This document shows positions 1 to 8,131 of a stretch of 64,000 nucleotides of DNA, piece after piece; positions within the stretch are counted from its first letter, which is position 1; every line of letters starts with the position of its first letter. The DNA lies in contig OZ246000.1 of the NCBI GenBank assembly GCA_965230245.1, forward strand, positions 2,363,156-2,427,155. The letters run 5' to 3'. The translations under genes were made by a program, and so were the position numbers. The notes under the pieces are model-generated. The model did not search any database and was not told where the DNA came from. It saw only the letters and a list, made by a program, of their open reading frames with translations. The DNA comes from JAGNKE01 sp965230245 (GTDB lineage Bacteria; Pseudomonadota; Alphaproteobacteria; Micavibrionales; Micavibrionaceae).

Positions 1-1
1 T

Positions 2-70
2 ACGCCGTACGCAAAAGAAGATTTTGATGAAGAAGAGTTTTTCAGGTTTGATTTCGGTACACGCTTCTAG
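2..70 (+). CDS. bamA: BamA outer-membrane assembly factor, C-terminal end only
   Basis: Reading frame 2 is open from the window edge for 22 codons to a TAG stop. The last residues are FFRFDFGTRF, with alternating aromatic residues and a terminal phenylalanine, which is the C-terminal beta-signal of an outer-membrane barrel. bamA directly precedes skp and lpxD in most Proteobacteria, and skp starts 38 bases downstream here. BamA inserts barrel proteins into the outer membrane. Only the final strand is visible, so the call rests on this terminal motif and on gene order. Confidence 0.75.
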   Translation, partial: TPYAKEDFDEEEFFRFDFGTRF

Positions 71-107
71 TAGCTTTGTGCTCTAATTAAATAAAGGAAT
101 CTTCCCA

Positions 108-656
108 ATGCAACGTTTACGCGTACAGACTTACTTCTTAGCGGCACTATTTTTGGCAATGACGTGTATGGCAGGTATAGCGCACGCCGAAACATCCATC
201 GCCGTAGTTGATGTTGACAAGCTTTTATCAGAGTCTTCGGCTGCCAAATCCATTAAGTCACAAGTTAAAACGTACTCCAAAAAGTTCGAAGCCGAAATGG
301 AGGCTTTGGAAGGCCAACTGCGAGATAGCTTCCAGAAACTAAGGGAAGACAGTCAGGGGCTAAGTCAGGAAGAACTACAAACCCGCGGCATGGAATTCGA
401 AAAGAAACGAAACGAAGCCAAGACGTCTTTGCGCAAAAAACTAAGCGAATTGAACAAGGGGTCTTCCGAAGCCATGAGCAAACTCAGCGAAGCCATTTTT
501 CAGGTGACTGCCAAAATCGCCGATGAAAAAGGCTACGATCTTATTATTACCAGAAACAATGTGATTGTCGGAGCCAAAGAGCTTGATATTACCGACTTGG
601 TGATGGAGCGTCTGAATAATACATTAAAAGATGTAAAACTCTCAGTACCTCAGTAA
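108..656 (+). CDS. skp: Skp/OmpH periplasmic chaperone
   Basis: The 182-residue product has a signal peptide (basic start, hydrophobic stretch at about residues 9-23, cleavage after AHA at about 27). A highly charged helical region at about 50-130 matches the coiled tentacles of the Skp trimer. Skp holds unfolded outer-membrane proteins in the periplasm and hands them to BamA, whose gene lies just upstream. An AAAGGA ribosome site sits about 9 bases before the ATG. The length is close to the usual 160-190 residues. It lies between bamA and lpxD as in most Proteobacteria. Confidence 0.92.
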   Translation: MQRLRVQTYFLAALFLAMTCMAGIAHAETSIAVVDVDKLLSESSAAKSIKSQVKTYSKKFEAEMEALEGQLRDSFQKLREDSQGLSQEELQTRGMEFEKKRNEAKTSLRKKLSELNKGSSEAMSKLSEAIFQVTAKIADEKGYDLIITRNNVIVGAKELDITDLVMERLNNTLKDVKLSVPQ

Positions 657-675
657 TCGTCAAGGCATTGAATCA

Positions 676-1701
676 ATGGCAGATCCTCGTTTTTTCGAAA
701 AAAGCCAAAGCTACAGTCTTAGCGAATTGGCTAAAGCTCTAGATTGTAAGCTAAGCGATAACGCCGACCCTGATACTTTGATCGAGGATGTCGCGCCTTT
801 GGCAACAGCAGGGCCTTCTGACATAAGTTTTCTTGACAATGTAAAGTACAAGAAAGACTTTCAGGAAACTAAGGCTGCAGCTTGCTGCGTTTTACCCAAT
901 ATGGTTGATCACGCCCCCGAAGGAACAGCCTGCCTCATCACCAAATCGCCCTATAAGACCTATGCCTTAATCGCGCAAAAATTCTATCCTTTTGAAACGC
1001 CGAAAAATCAGATATCCCCGCATGCAGTGATCCACGAAAACGCAGAAATCGGACAGGCTTGCCAGATTGATGCAGGAGCGGTTATCGAAGAAGGCGTCAA
1101 GATTGGGGATCAATGCCACATTATGGCCAACGCCGTCATACATAAAAACTGTGTGATAGGCAGCCATTGTAAGATCGGAGCATCCGCTACAATTACACAT
1201 GCAATAATAGGCGACCATGTGACTATTTATACAGGTGTTCGCATCGGACAAGACGGATTCGGTTTTGCCATAGATCCTGCAGGACATGTGAAAGTACCTC
1301 AGCTCGGTCGTGTAATCATCGAAGATCACGTTGAGATTGGTGCCAACACGACCATAGACCGTGGCGCAGGACCGGACACAATAATCGGAACAGGGACTTG
1401 GATCGACAATCTGGTGCAGATCGGGCATAACGTAAAAATTGGTCGCGGGTGTGTGATTGTCGCGCATGTCGGGATATCAGGAAGCACGGAACTTGGTGAT
1501 TTTGTAGCACTAGGGGGACAGGTCGGCGTCGCAGGCCATTTGAAGGTCGGTAGCGGCGCAAGAGTGGCCGCTCAGTCTGGCGTTATGCGCGATATCCCCC
1601 CCGGAGAAGAGCAGGGCGGAACGCCAGCCTTCCCAATGAAACAATATATGCGTCAAATTGCAGCACTAAAGCGCTTGATTAAAACAAAAAAAGACGATTA
1701 A
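676..1701 (+). CDS. lpxD: UDP-3-O-(3-hydroxyacyl)glucosamine N-acyltransferase LpxD
   Basis: LpxD adds the second acyl chain in lipid A synthesis, in the cytoplasm, from acyl-ACP. The 341-residue protein has an N-terminal uridine-binding domain (about 1-105) followed by hexapeptide repeats of a left-handed beta helix (about 112-300). The catalytic histidine is His251 in the QIGHN motif. The C-terminal helix (MKQYMRQIAALKRL) is typical. It starts 19 bases after skp stops and belongs to the skp-lpxD-fabZ-lpxA-lpxI-lpxB run. Confidence 0.97.
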   Translation: MADPRFFEKSQSYSLSELAKALDCKLSDNADPDTLIEDVAPLATAGPSDISFLDNVKYKKDFQETKAAACCVLPNMVDHAPEGTACLITKSPYKTYALIAQKFYPFETPKNQISPHAVIHENAEIGQACQIDAGAVIEEGVKIGDQCHIMANAVIHKNCVIGSHCKIGASATITHAIIGDHVTIYTGVRIGQDGFGFAIDPAGHVKVPQLGRVIIEDHVEIGANTTIDRGAGPDTIIGTGTWIDNLVQIGHNVKIGRGCVIVAHVGISGSTELGDFVALGGQVGVAGHLKVGSGARVAAQSGVMRDIPPGEEQGGTPAFPMKQYMRQIAALKRLIKTKKDD

Positions 1702-1737
1702 CTAGCATCTCAACCAGATACCAGATAAATATTGAAA

Positions 1738-2208
1738 ATGGCGAACGAAGAAGAAAAAAAGACAATAGACATCACCCGGATCATGGAAATGATCCCGCAC
1801 AGATACCCGTTTTTACTGGTAGACAAAATTGTTGACCTTGAATCAGGTATAAAAGCCACGGGGCTAAAAAATGTAACGATGAACGAGCCCCAATTTATGG
1901 GACATTTCCCCGGCGCACCTGTTATGCCCGGCGTTCTAATTGTTGAAGCAATAGCGCAGACCGCCGGCCTTGTAGTTGTCGATTACATGGGAAAAGAAGC
2001 AGAGGGCAAACTGGTTTACTTTATGACAATTGACAGCGCACGCTTCCGCCGCCCTGTAACACCTGGTGATGTTATGTATATACATGTAGAAAAACTCCAG
2101 TCACGAGGCGCTGTATGGAAATTCCAAGGCACAGTAAAAGTTGATGGAAAAGTCTGCGCGGAAGCCAAAATCAGTGCCATGATTTCAGATGCACCGGCAC
2201 CGAAATAA
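1738..2208 (+). CDS. fabZ: 3-hydroxyacyl-ACP dehydratase FabZ
   Basis: FabZ removes water from 3-hydroxyacyl-ACP in type II fatty acid synthesis and competes with LpxA and LpxD for 3-hydroxyacyl-ACP. Visible motifs are PHRYPFLLVD with the catalytic His and GHFPGAPVMPGVLIVEA with the active-site Glu. The protein is 156 residues from the ATG at 1738. An in-frame TTG at 1732 would add two residues, but neither start has a strong ribosome site, so the ATG is preferred. It sits between lpxD and lpxA, the standard lipid A cluster order. Confidence 0.96.
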   Translation: MANEEEKKTIDITRIMEMIPHRYPFLLVDKIVDLESGIKATGLKNVTMNEPQFMGHFPGAPVMPGVLIVEAIAQTAGLVVVDYMGKEAEGKLVYFMTIDSARFRRPVTPGDVMYIHVEKLQSRGAVWKFQGTVKVDGKVCAEAKISAMISDAPAPK

Positions 2209-2311
2209 AAACTAAAGACTGCAACGATTGGTAACAAAGCGTGATTTGTCTGCACTAATGCCGGACAGTAATCTGTTATTACAAATAAATCCTAAACCAA
2301 AGCTAGAGTTT

Positions 2312-3103
2312 ATGTCGAATATTCATCCTTCCGCGATTATCCATGAAAAGGCAAAGGTAGACACAACAGCCAAGATTGGACCTTACTGCACAATTGGCGA
2401 AAATGTTACTATAGAGGGAAATGTTGAATGTGTAGCTCACGTTCATATAGAAGGCAAAACGACGATTGGTGCAGGAACAAGAATATTTCCCTTTGCATCC
2501 CTTGGTACGCCGCCTCAAGACTTAAAATATGATGGCGAGCCATCTGAACTGATTATCGGAAAGAATAATACAATCCGTGAGCATGTAACGATGAACCCTG
2601 GAACAAAACATGGGGAAATGAAGACTGTCATCGGCGATAATTGCCTCTTCATGATGGCCACGCACGTCGCACATGACTGTATCATCGGGAACAACGTGAT
2701 TATGGCCAATAACGCAACATTAGGTGGCCATGTCGTCGTCGGTGATTTCGCTGTGCTGGGAGGCCTCGCAGCTGTGCATCAATTTATCAGAATTGGCTCT
2801 CACGCAATTATCGGCGGCATGTCGGGAGTAGAGAGTGATGTTATTCCTTTTGGCCGTGTGAAAGGTGAACGTGCATTTCTGGCCGGACTAAACTTGATCG
2901 GCCTCGAAAGAAGAGGATTTTCCAAAGATGAAATCAAAAATCTTCAGCGCGCATTCAACCAGCTGTTTGGCGGCGAAGGGACAATGGAGCAGCGCATCGA
3001 CATAGTCGCAACCGACTTTGCGAATGACGATATCGTGATGAATATGATTGAATTCGCTCGCTCTAAAACCAAGTTTCCATTATGCCAGCCACAGAAAAAA
3101 TAA
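2312..3103 (+). CDS. lpxA: UDP-N-acetylglucosamine O-acyltransferase LpxA
   Basis: LpxA carries out the first committed step of lipid A synthesis, moving a 3-hydroxyacyl chain from ACP to UDP-GlcNAc. Starting at the ATG at 2312 gives 263 residues, the family's usual length, beginning MSNIHPSAIIH. The frame stays open upstream to a GTG at 2228, but that extension has no family resemblance. Hexapeptide repeats cover about residues 5-190, the catalytic His is in THVAHDC, and a helical C-terminal domain follows. The 3' end overlaps lpxI by 22 bases, implying coupled translation. Confidence 0.96.
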   Translation: MSNIHPSAIIHEKAKVDTTAKIGPYCTIGENVTIEGNVECVAHVHIEGKTTIGAGTRIFPFASLGTPPQDLKYDGEPSELIIGKNNTIREHVTMNPGTKHGEMKTVIGDNCLFMMATHVAHDCIIGNNVIMANNATLGGHVVVGDFAVLGGLAAVHQFIRIGSHAIIGGMSGVESDVIPFGRVKGERAFLAGLNLIGLERRGFSKDEIKNLQRAFNQLFGGEGTMEQRIDIVATDFANDDIVMNMIEFARSKTKFPLCQPQKK

Positions 3104-3939
3104 ATATAAAAAAACTGGGTATACTCGCCGGTGCAGGGCTGTTGCCTGAGCAATTAATACAATCATGCAAAAAAAATGATATTGAAGTGTTCGTTGTTGG
3201 TTTTATCGGACAAACGCCTGAAAAACTTAAACAGGGAAACAAGCATCTGTGGACAGGTTTAGGATCGGTTGGCCAGATTTTCAAAACCTTAAGAGCCGAA
3301 AATATTAAAGATATTGTCTTTGCGGGGTCGATTAAACGGCCAAGTTTGTTCGAGATAAAGCCCGATTTCAAAGGCCTCGAGATCCTAACAAAAATCGGGC
3401 TCAAATCTCTGGGTGATAACGAATTACTTACAAACCTGAAAAATGAATTGCATGCCGAAGGGTTTACAGTCCACGGTGCTCATGAATTCGCACAAGATAT
3501 GATTGCCAAGGAAGGAATATTAGGAGCATATGAGCCACAGCCAAAAGATACTCCCATCATCAAAAAAGGTATTGAGATAGCCCATGAACTGGGGCGCTTG
3601 GACATAGGGCAAGCCGTTGTTTTGCAACAAGACTTGATTTTAGGACTTGAAGCAATTGAAGGGACGGATGAATTAATAAAAAGATGCAAAACTCTCAAGA
3701 AGTCAGGCAGAGGCCCCGTATTGGTAAAAATGTGTAAACCACAGCAGGATAAAGCCCTTGATTTGCCGACAATAGGACCTGATACTATCAAAAATGCCAT
3801 TAATTCAGGGTTTTGCGGTATAGTCATTCAGGCAAAAGCAAGCATTGTTCTCAACGCTCAGGAAATCGCCGATCTTGCGGATAAGAACGGCTTATTTGTC
3901 TTAGCTATTGACCCTGAAACGTATCAGGATCAAACTTGA
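3082..3939 (+). CDS. lpxI: UDP-2,3-diacylglucosamine pyrophosphatase LpxI
   Basis: LpxI hydrolyses UDP-2,3-diacylglucosamine to lipid X and UMP. It replaces the unrelated LpxH of gamma- and betaproteobacteria. The 285-residue protein begins with a GILAGAGLLPEQL segment characteristic of the family. It contains FAGSIKRPS in the N-terminal domain and GRGPVLVKMCKPQQD, DLPTIGPDTI and GIVIQAKAS in the C-terminal domain. It lies between lpxA and lpxB, the usual alphaproteobacterial location, and its start lies within the last codons of lpxA. Confidence 0.94.
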   Translation: MPATEKINIKKLGILAGAGLLPEQLIQSCKKNDIEVFVVGFIGQTPEKLKQGNKHLWTGLGSVGQIFKTLRAENIKDIVFAGSIKRPSLFEIKPDFKGLEILTKIGLKSLGDNELLTNLKNELHAEGFTVHGAHEFAQDMIAKEGILGAYEPQPKDTPIIKKGIEIAHELGRLDIGQAVVLQQDLILGLEAIEGTDELIKRCKTLKKSGRGPVLVKMCKPQQDKALDLPTIGPDTIKNAINSGFCGIVIQAKASIVLNAQEIADLADKNGLFVLAIDPETYQDQT

Positions 3940-3967
3940 TTGCTAATTAGACTTTGGGAGTAGCAAA

Positions 3968-5119
3968 GTGAAACTATTTTTTGTTGTTGGCGAAAGTTCA
4001 GGCGATGCTCTTGCATCAAAATTGATTAGAGAACTCGAGGCAATCCATGATACCGAGCTCGAGTGCTTGGGTATTGGCGGGCCGATGATGAAAGCCGCTG
4101 GTTTCAACGTCCTCCTGCCGTCTGATCAAATATCAGCCATGGGCATTTGGGAACTATTACCGAAACTACCGCGACTTTATAAAATTTTTAATGCGCTGGT
4201 CGAAGAGATACTCTCCCAAAAACCTGACGCACTTATTACCGTTGATTTTCCTGATTTCAATTTCAAATTGGCAAAAACACTTAAAAAACGTGGATTCAAA
4301 GGAAAGATAATTCATTATGTCGCCCCATCAGTATGGGCGTGGAGACCTGGTAGAGCGAAAAAAATTGCGGACATACTAGACGGTATTATGTGCTTATATC
4401 CAATGGAGCCAAAATACTTCGAAGAACATAAGCTTAAGGCAATATGTGTTGGACATCCCGTGATAGAAACCAGAGCTGATGAGGCTGATGGTGAAGTTTT
4501 TAGAGATGCCAACGATATCAGTGCAGATACAAAAACGCTCGGCCTGTATTTTGGTAGTCGGGAAGGTGAATTCAAAAGGCTTTCTGCACCGCTTAAAGAA
4601 ACGGCACTTCTTGTCAACGAAGTAAAAGAAGGCATTCGTGTAATAGCACCAACTCTTCCTGATTTGGAGTTCAATATACAAAATCTTTTGGTAGGATTTC
4701 CGCTACCCTTGCATGTCGCATCAAATCAAGCATTTAAGTGGGAATCATTTAAAGCCTGTGACGTTGCAGTTGCAGTATCAGGCACCGTAGCTCTTGAACT
4801 GGCTTATGCCGGCGTGCCGCATGTTTTGATCTACAAGGCCAATCCCCTGACATATCTTACTCTTAAGCCTATGGTAAAAGTGAAGTATGCACACTTGGCA
4901 AATATTCTGTTAGATGAAGAAGTCGTACCGGAATTTATTCAAAAAAACTGCCAGTCTGAGAAAATCGCGGAAAAAGTATTAGAGCTTTATCAGGATCCGG
5001 ACTTACGACAGAAGCAGTTGGATAAATTTGAAGAACTTCGAAAAATGCTTGGCATGGGGGACACCAAAACACCGTCCAGAAAAGCAGCTGAGTTTGTTCT
5101 CGAAATCATGAACAAATAA
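3968..5119 (+). CDS. lpxB: lipid-A-disaccharide synthase LpxB
   Basis: LpxB joins UDP-diacylglucosamine to lipid X to form the lipid A disaccharide backbone at the inner membrane. The 383-residue protein starts at a GTG and reads MKLFFVVGESSGDALASKL, the typical N-terminus of this GT19 glycosyltransferase. Other family segments are GIGGPMMKAAGF, the SVWAWRPGRAKKI stretch and VAVSGTVALELAYAGVP. It is the last gene of the lipid A run and is followed at once by a hairpin terminator. Confidence 0.96.
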   Translation: MKLFFVVGESSGDALASKLIRELEAIHDTELECLGIGGPMMKAAGFNVLLPSDQISAMGIWELLPKLPRLYKIFNALVEEILSQKPDALITVDFPDFNFKLAKTLKKRGFKGKIIHYVAPSVWAWRPGRAKKIADILDGIMCLYPMEPKYFEEHKLKAICVGHPVIETRADEADGEVFRDANDISADTKTLGLYFGSREGEFKRLSAPLKETALLVNEVKEGIRVIAPTLPDLEFNIQNLLVGFPLPLHVASNQAFKWESFKACDVAVAVSGTVALELAYAGVPHVLIYKANPLTYLTLKPMVKVKYAHLANILLDEEVVPEFIQKNCQSEKIAEKVLELYQDPDLRQKQLDKFEELRKMLGMGDTKTPSRKAAEFVLEIMNK

Positions 5120-5160
5120 AAAGCCCGCTGTAAAGCGGACTTTCGTGATTGTTTTATTCT
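5120..5160 (+). terminator. Rho-independent terminator after lpxB
   Basis: A hairpin begins right after the lpxB stop. The left arm AAAGCCCGCT (5120-5129), loop GTAA and right arm AGCGGACTTT (5134-5143) pair over 10 positions with one C-A mismatch, and a T-rich tail follows. gltA ends on the other strand at 5172, so the hairpin separates convergent units and may work in both directions. Confidence 0.7.
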
Positions 5161-5171
5161 TTCTTACACTT

Positions 5172-6482
5172 TTAATCTCGGTCTTCAAGATTAACATAAG
5201 GCCTATCCGCAGGCCCCGTATACAACTGACGAGGACGTCCGATGCGCAAGCTCGGCTCCTCGATCATTTCCTTCCACTGTGCAACCCAGCCAACCGTTCT
5301 GGCAACAGCAAACAACACTGTAAACATACTTGTCGGGAAGCCCATAGCTTTAAGGATGATACCGGAATAGAAGTCCACATTGGGGAATAGCTTCCGCTCA
5401 ACAAAATACTCATCTTCAAGAGCGATACGCTCAAGCTCCATAGCCAGCTCAAGACGCGGATCGTTAATTCCTAAGTCTTCCAGGACTTCATCGCAAGACT
5501 TCTTAAGCACCTGCGCACGTGGATCAAAGTTTTTATAGACACGATGACCGAAACCCATAAGCCTGAATGGATCGTTTTTATCTTTCGCGCGCTCCAAAAA
5601 TTCGGGAATACGGTCTTTCGATCCAATCTCGTCCAGCATTTCCAGAACGGCTTGATTAGCTCCACCATGGCTAGGCCCCCAAAGGCTCGCAATACCGGCT
5701 GCAAGACAGGCAAACGGGTTAGCCTGAGAAGACCCGGCCAGACGAACCGTAGACGTTGACGCATTTTGCTCGTGGTCTGCATGAAGAATAAGGATACGGT
5801 CCATTGCTTCTGCAAGAACAGGATTCACTTTATAAGGCTCAGCCGGAACCGCAAAACACATATAAAGAAAGTTTTCGGCAAAAGAGAGATCATTACGCGG
5901 ATACATAAACGGCTGGCCAAGTGAGTACTTGTATGTCATAGCACCCAAAGTGCCGATCTTCGCGATCAAACGGTGTGCGGACAGTTCGCGCTGCTCGGGA
6001 TCGTAGATATCAAGTGAGTCATGATAAAACGCGGAAAGACCTCCCATAACACCGCACATAACAGCCATGGGGTGTGCATCACGCCTAAAACCACGATAAA
6101 AATGGTGAACTTGTTCATGTACCATCGTGTGATAGGTAATGTCGGTCTCGAATTTCTTCTTCTGAGCTTTGTTTGGCAAATCTCCGTAGAGGAGGAGATA
6201 GGCAACATCCATAAAATTAGCTTTTTCCGCAAGATCCTGAATACTGTAGCCGCGGTGAAGAAGAATGCCCTTCTCGCCGTCAATAAATGTCAAACGGGAT
6301 TTACAACTGCCCGTAGCCGTAAAACTGGGATCAAAAGTAAAATGTCCTGTCTCCGCATAAAGCTTGCGAATATCAATAACCGGAGGTCCCATAGAGCCTT
6401 CCAACACTGGCAAAGTATATTCCTCGCCTGTCTCGTTATTTTTCAGTGTGAACGTTTTTTGGGTACTGTTGTCATCTGACAT
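5172..6482 (-). CDS. gltA: citrate synthase (type II)
   Basis: Citrate synthase condenses oxaloacetate and acetyl-CoA as the entry step of the TCA cycle. The 436-residue product has the catalytic pieces SHGGANQAVLEML and GFGHRVYKN (both His) and the Asp in NVDFYSGI. It ends in the usual IGRPRQLYTG tail. The ATG at 6482 is preceded by GGAG about 10 bases upstream, so it is preferred over a longer frame running to 6530. Length and order (gltX-gltA) match alphaproteobacterial homologues. Confidence 0.97.
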   Translation of the reverse strand: MSDDNSTQKTFTLKNNETGEEYTLPVLEGSMGPPVIDIRKLYAETGHFTFDPSFTATGSCKSRLTFIDGEKGILLHRGYSIQDLAEKANFMDVAYLLLYGDLPNKAQKKKFETDITYHTMVHEQVHHFYRGFRRDAHPMAVMCGVMGGLSAFYHDSLDIYDPEQRELSAHRLIAKIGTLGAMTYKYSLGQPFMYPRNDLSFAENFLYMCFAVPAEPYKVNPVLAEAMDRILILHADHEQNASTSTVRLAGSSQANPFACLAAGIASLWGPSHGGANQAVLEMLDEIGSKDRIPEFLERAKDKNDPFRLMGFGHRVYKNFDPRAQVLKKSCDEVLEDLGINDPRLELAMELERIALEDEYFVERKLFPNVDFYSGIILKAMGFPTSMFTVLFAVARTVGWVAQWKEMIEEPSLRIGRPRQLYTGPADRPYVNLEDRD

Positions 6483-6662
6483 ATTGTGAAAGCTCCGAAT
6501 AATGAAATTGTTGCGATTATTAAAATACAATCAAAGAGTTAACGATTGGTTGCGAAAAGAGAATCAGAATCACACCATCATTGCCGGATAAGGATAATAC
6601 GATTGAAAAACGATTACAAACCTTCGTTGCAACGCAATATTTTTGGTATTATTAGAAGGTTA
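6483..6662 (-). promoter_or_regulatory. gltX-gltA intergenic region with a close GANTC pair
   Basis: This 180-base gap carries the gltA leader. It contains two GAATC sequences (6561-6565 and 6567-6571) one base apart, both matching the CcrM methylation sequence GANTC. A GGAG ribosome site lies next to the gltA ATG. No confident -35/-10 pair was found. Regulation by methylation state is an inference from the paired sites only. Confidence 0.35.
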
Positions 6663-8069
6663 TTAGGCGTTTTCGAGAGCAAATTGAATCCGCTTGCATG
6701 TCTCATCTTTCCCAAGCACGGCACATGCCTGAAAGACCGAAGGTGATACGGTTGTTCCAGTCACCGCCGCTCTCAGTGGCATACCGACCTTACCAAGCTT
6801 ACCATCCATTAAATCCTTGGCGACATCTTTGCAGATGGCTTGCACATCATCTCCGCTAAAGCCCCCCATCGCATCAAACTCGGATAATAAGCGCTTAAGC
6901 ACATCCTTTCCGTCCATAATCATAGACGCCGCTTTGTCATCAAAACTATACGGCACGGTTTTGGCATAAAAAACAGACTCATCTACAAACTGAATGAGCG
7001 TCTTGGCACGAGATTTAAGCTCATCTATGCTCTGCAGAATACGGCCTTTAGATTGTTCGTCCAAGACAACATCATGGCGTGCCTTATAAAACGGCGCTGT
7101 ATGTGCAAACAAGCGCTCATTATCACATTCGCGGATGTAATGCGCATTCAGATTTTCAAGCTTTGCAAAATCAAATTTTGATGCCGCACGCCCTATACTT
7201 TCCAGATTAAACCACTCAATCGCCTTTTCACGCGGGATAATTTCCTCATTACCATGGGACCAACCTAAACGGAGCAGATAATTACAAAGTGCCTCAGGCA
7301 AATAGCCCAACTCTTTGTACTCTTTGATACTCTGCGCACCGTGGCGCTTCGAAAACTTACCACCATCAGGGCCGTGAATAAGGGGTAAATGCCCGAAAAC
7401 AGGAACGTCCCAGCCCAGAGCATCAAAAATAACCTTTTGACGAAAGCTATTATTCAAATGGTCATCACCCCGCAAAATATGGGTTACACCCATGTCATGG
7501 TCATCCACAACCACCGAAAGCATATAAGTTGGCGTTCCATCAGAACGCAGAATGATAAAATCATCCAACTGATCATGTGAGATAGTAACGTCACCCTGCA
7601 CAATATCGTTAATTGTCGTAGAACCGCCAATCGGCGCTTTAATACGAACAACAGGCTCAATGCCCTCCGGAGCCTCGGATGCATCCTTATCACGCCATCT
7701 TCGGTCATAAAACGTCGATAAGCCTTTTTCCTTGGCTTCTACACGCATCGCATCCAACTCTTCAGGCGTGCAATAACAGTAATAGGCCTTACCCTCATCA
7801 ATCAGTTGTTTTGCCACCTCAGCATGACGTTCCAAACGGGAAAACTGCGAAATCGCCTCGCCATCATAATCAAGTTCTAACCACTCCAAAGCATCAAAAA
7901 TGACTTGTACCGCTTCCTCGGAATGGCGCTTTCGGTCAGTATCCTCAATACGAACCTGAAACTCTCCACTCATATGACGCGCATACAGGAAGTTGAACAG
8001 AGCCGTACGGGCATTCCCGACATGCATAAAGCCGGTGGGGGAGGGAGGAAAACGCGTAACAACAGTCAT
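6663..8069 (-). CDS. gltX: glutamyl-tRNA synthetase
   Basis: The 468-residue class I synthetase charges tRNA-Glu (or tRNA-Gln in indirect pathways). The N-terminus TRFPPSPTGFMHVGNARTAL holds the HIGH-type signature in the form HVGN. KFSKRHGA near residue 240 is the KMSKS-type loop. The C-terminal third is the helical anticodon-binding part. It lies upstream of gltA on the same strand and is divergent from comEC, 62 bases away. Many alphaproteobacteria have two gltX copies; only one is visible here. Confidence 0.96.
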   Translation of the reverse strand: MTVVTRFPPSPTGFMHVGNARTALFNFLYARHMSGEFQVRIEDTDRKRHSEEAVQVIFDALEWLELDYDGEAISQFSRLERHAEVAKQLIDEGKAYYCYCTPEELDAMRVEAKEKGLSTFYDRRWRDKDASEAPEGIEPVVRIKAPIGGSTTINDIVQGDVTISHDQLDDFIILRSDGTPTYMLSVVVDDHDMGVTHILRGDDHLNNSFRQKVIFDALGWDVPVFGHLPLIHGPDGGKFSKRHGAQSIKEYKELGYLPEALCNYLLRLGWSHGNEEIIPREKAIEWFNLESIGRAASKFDFAKLENLNAHYIRECDNERLFAHTAPFYKARHDVVLDEQSKGRILQSIDELKSRAKTLIQFVDESVFYAKTVPYSFDDKAASMIMDGKDVLKRLLSEFDAMGGFSGDDVQAICKDVAKDLMDGKLGKVGMPLRAAVTGTTVSPSVFQACAVLGKDETCKRIQFALENA

Positions 8070-8131
8070 GGATTGGCATATCCTTTTTAATTAGGCACAA
8101 TGTGTTTTTTCATACGGAAATGGAAACTAGC

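Noticed and set aside
967..1467. 166-residue minus-strand frame inside lpxD
   Set aside because: It lies wholly within a well-supported lpxD, has no ribosome site or homology, and follows from the codon pattern of the plus strand.
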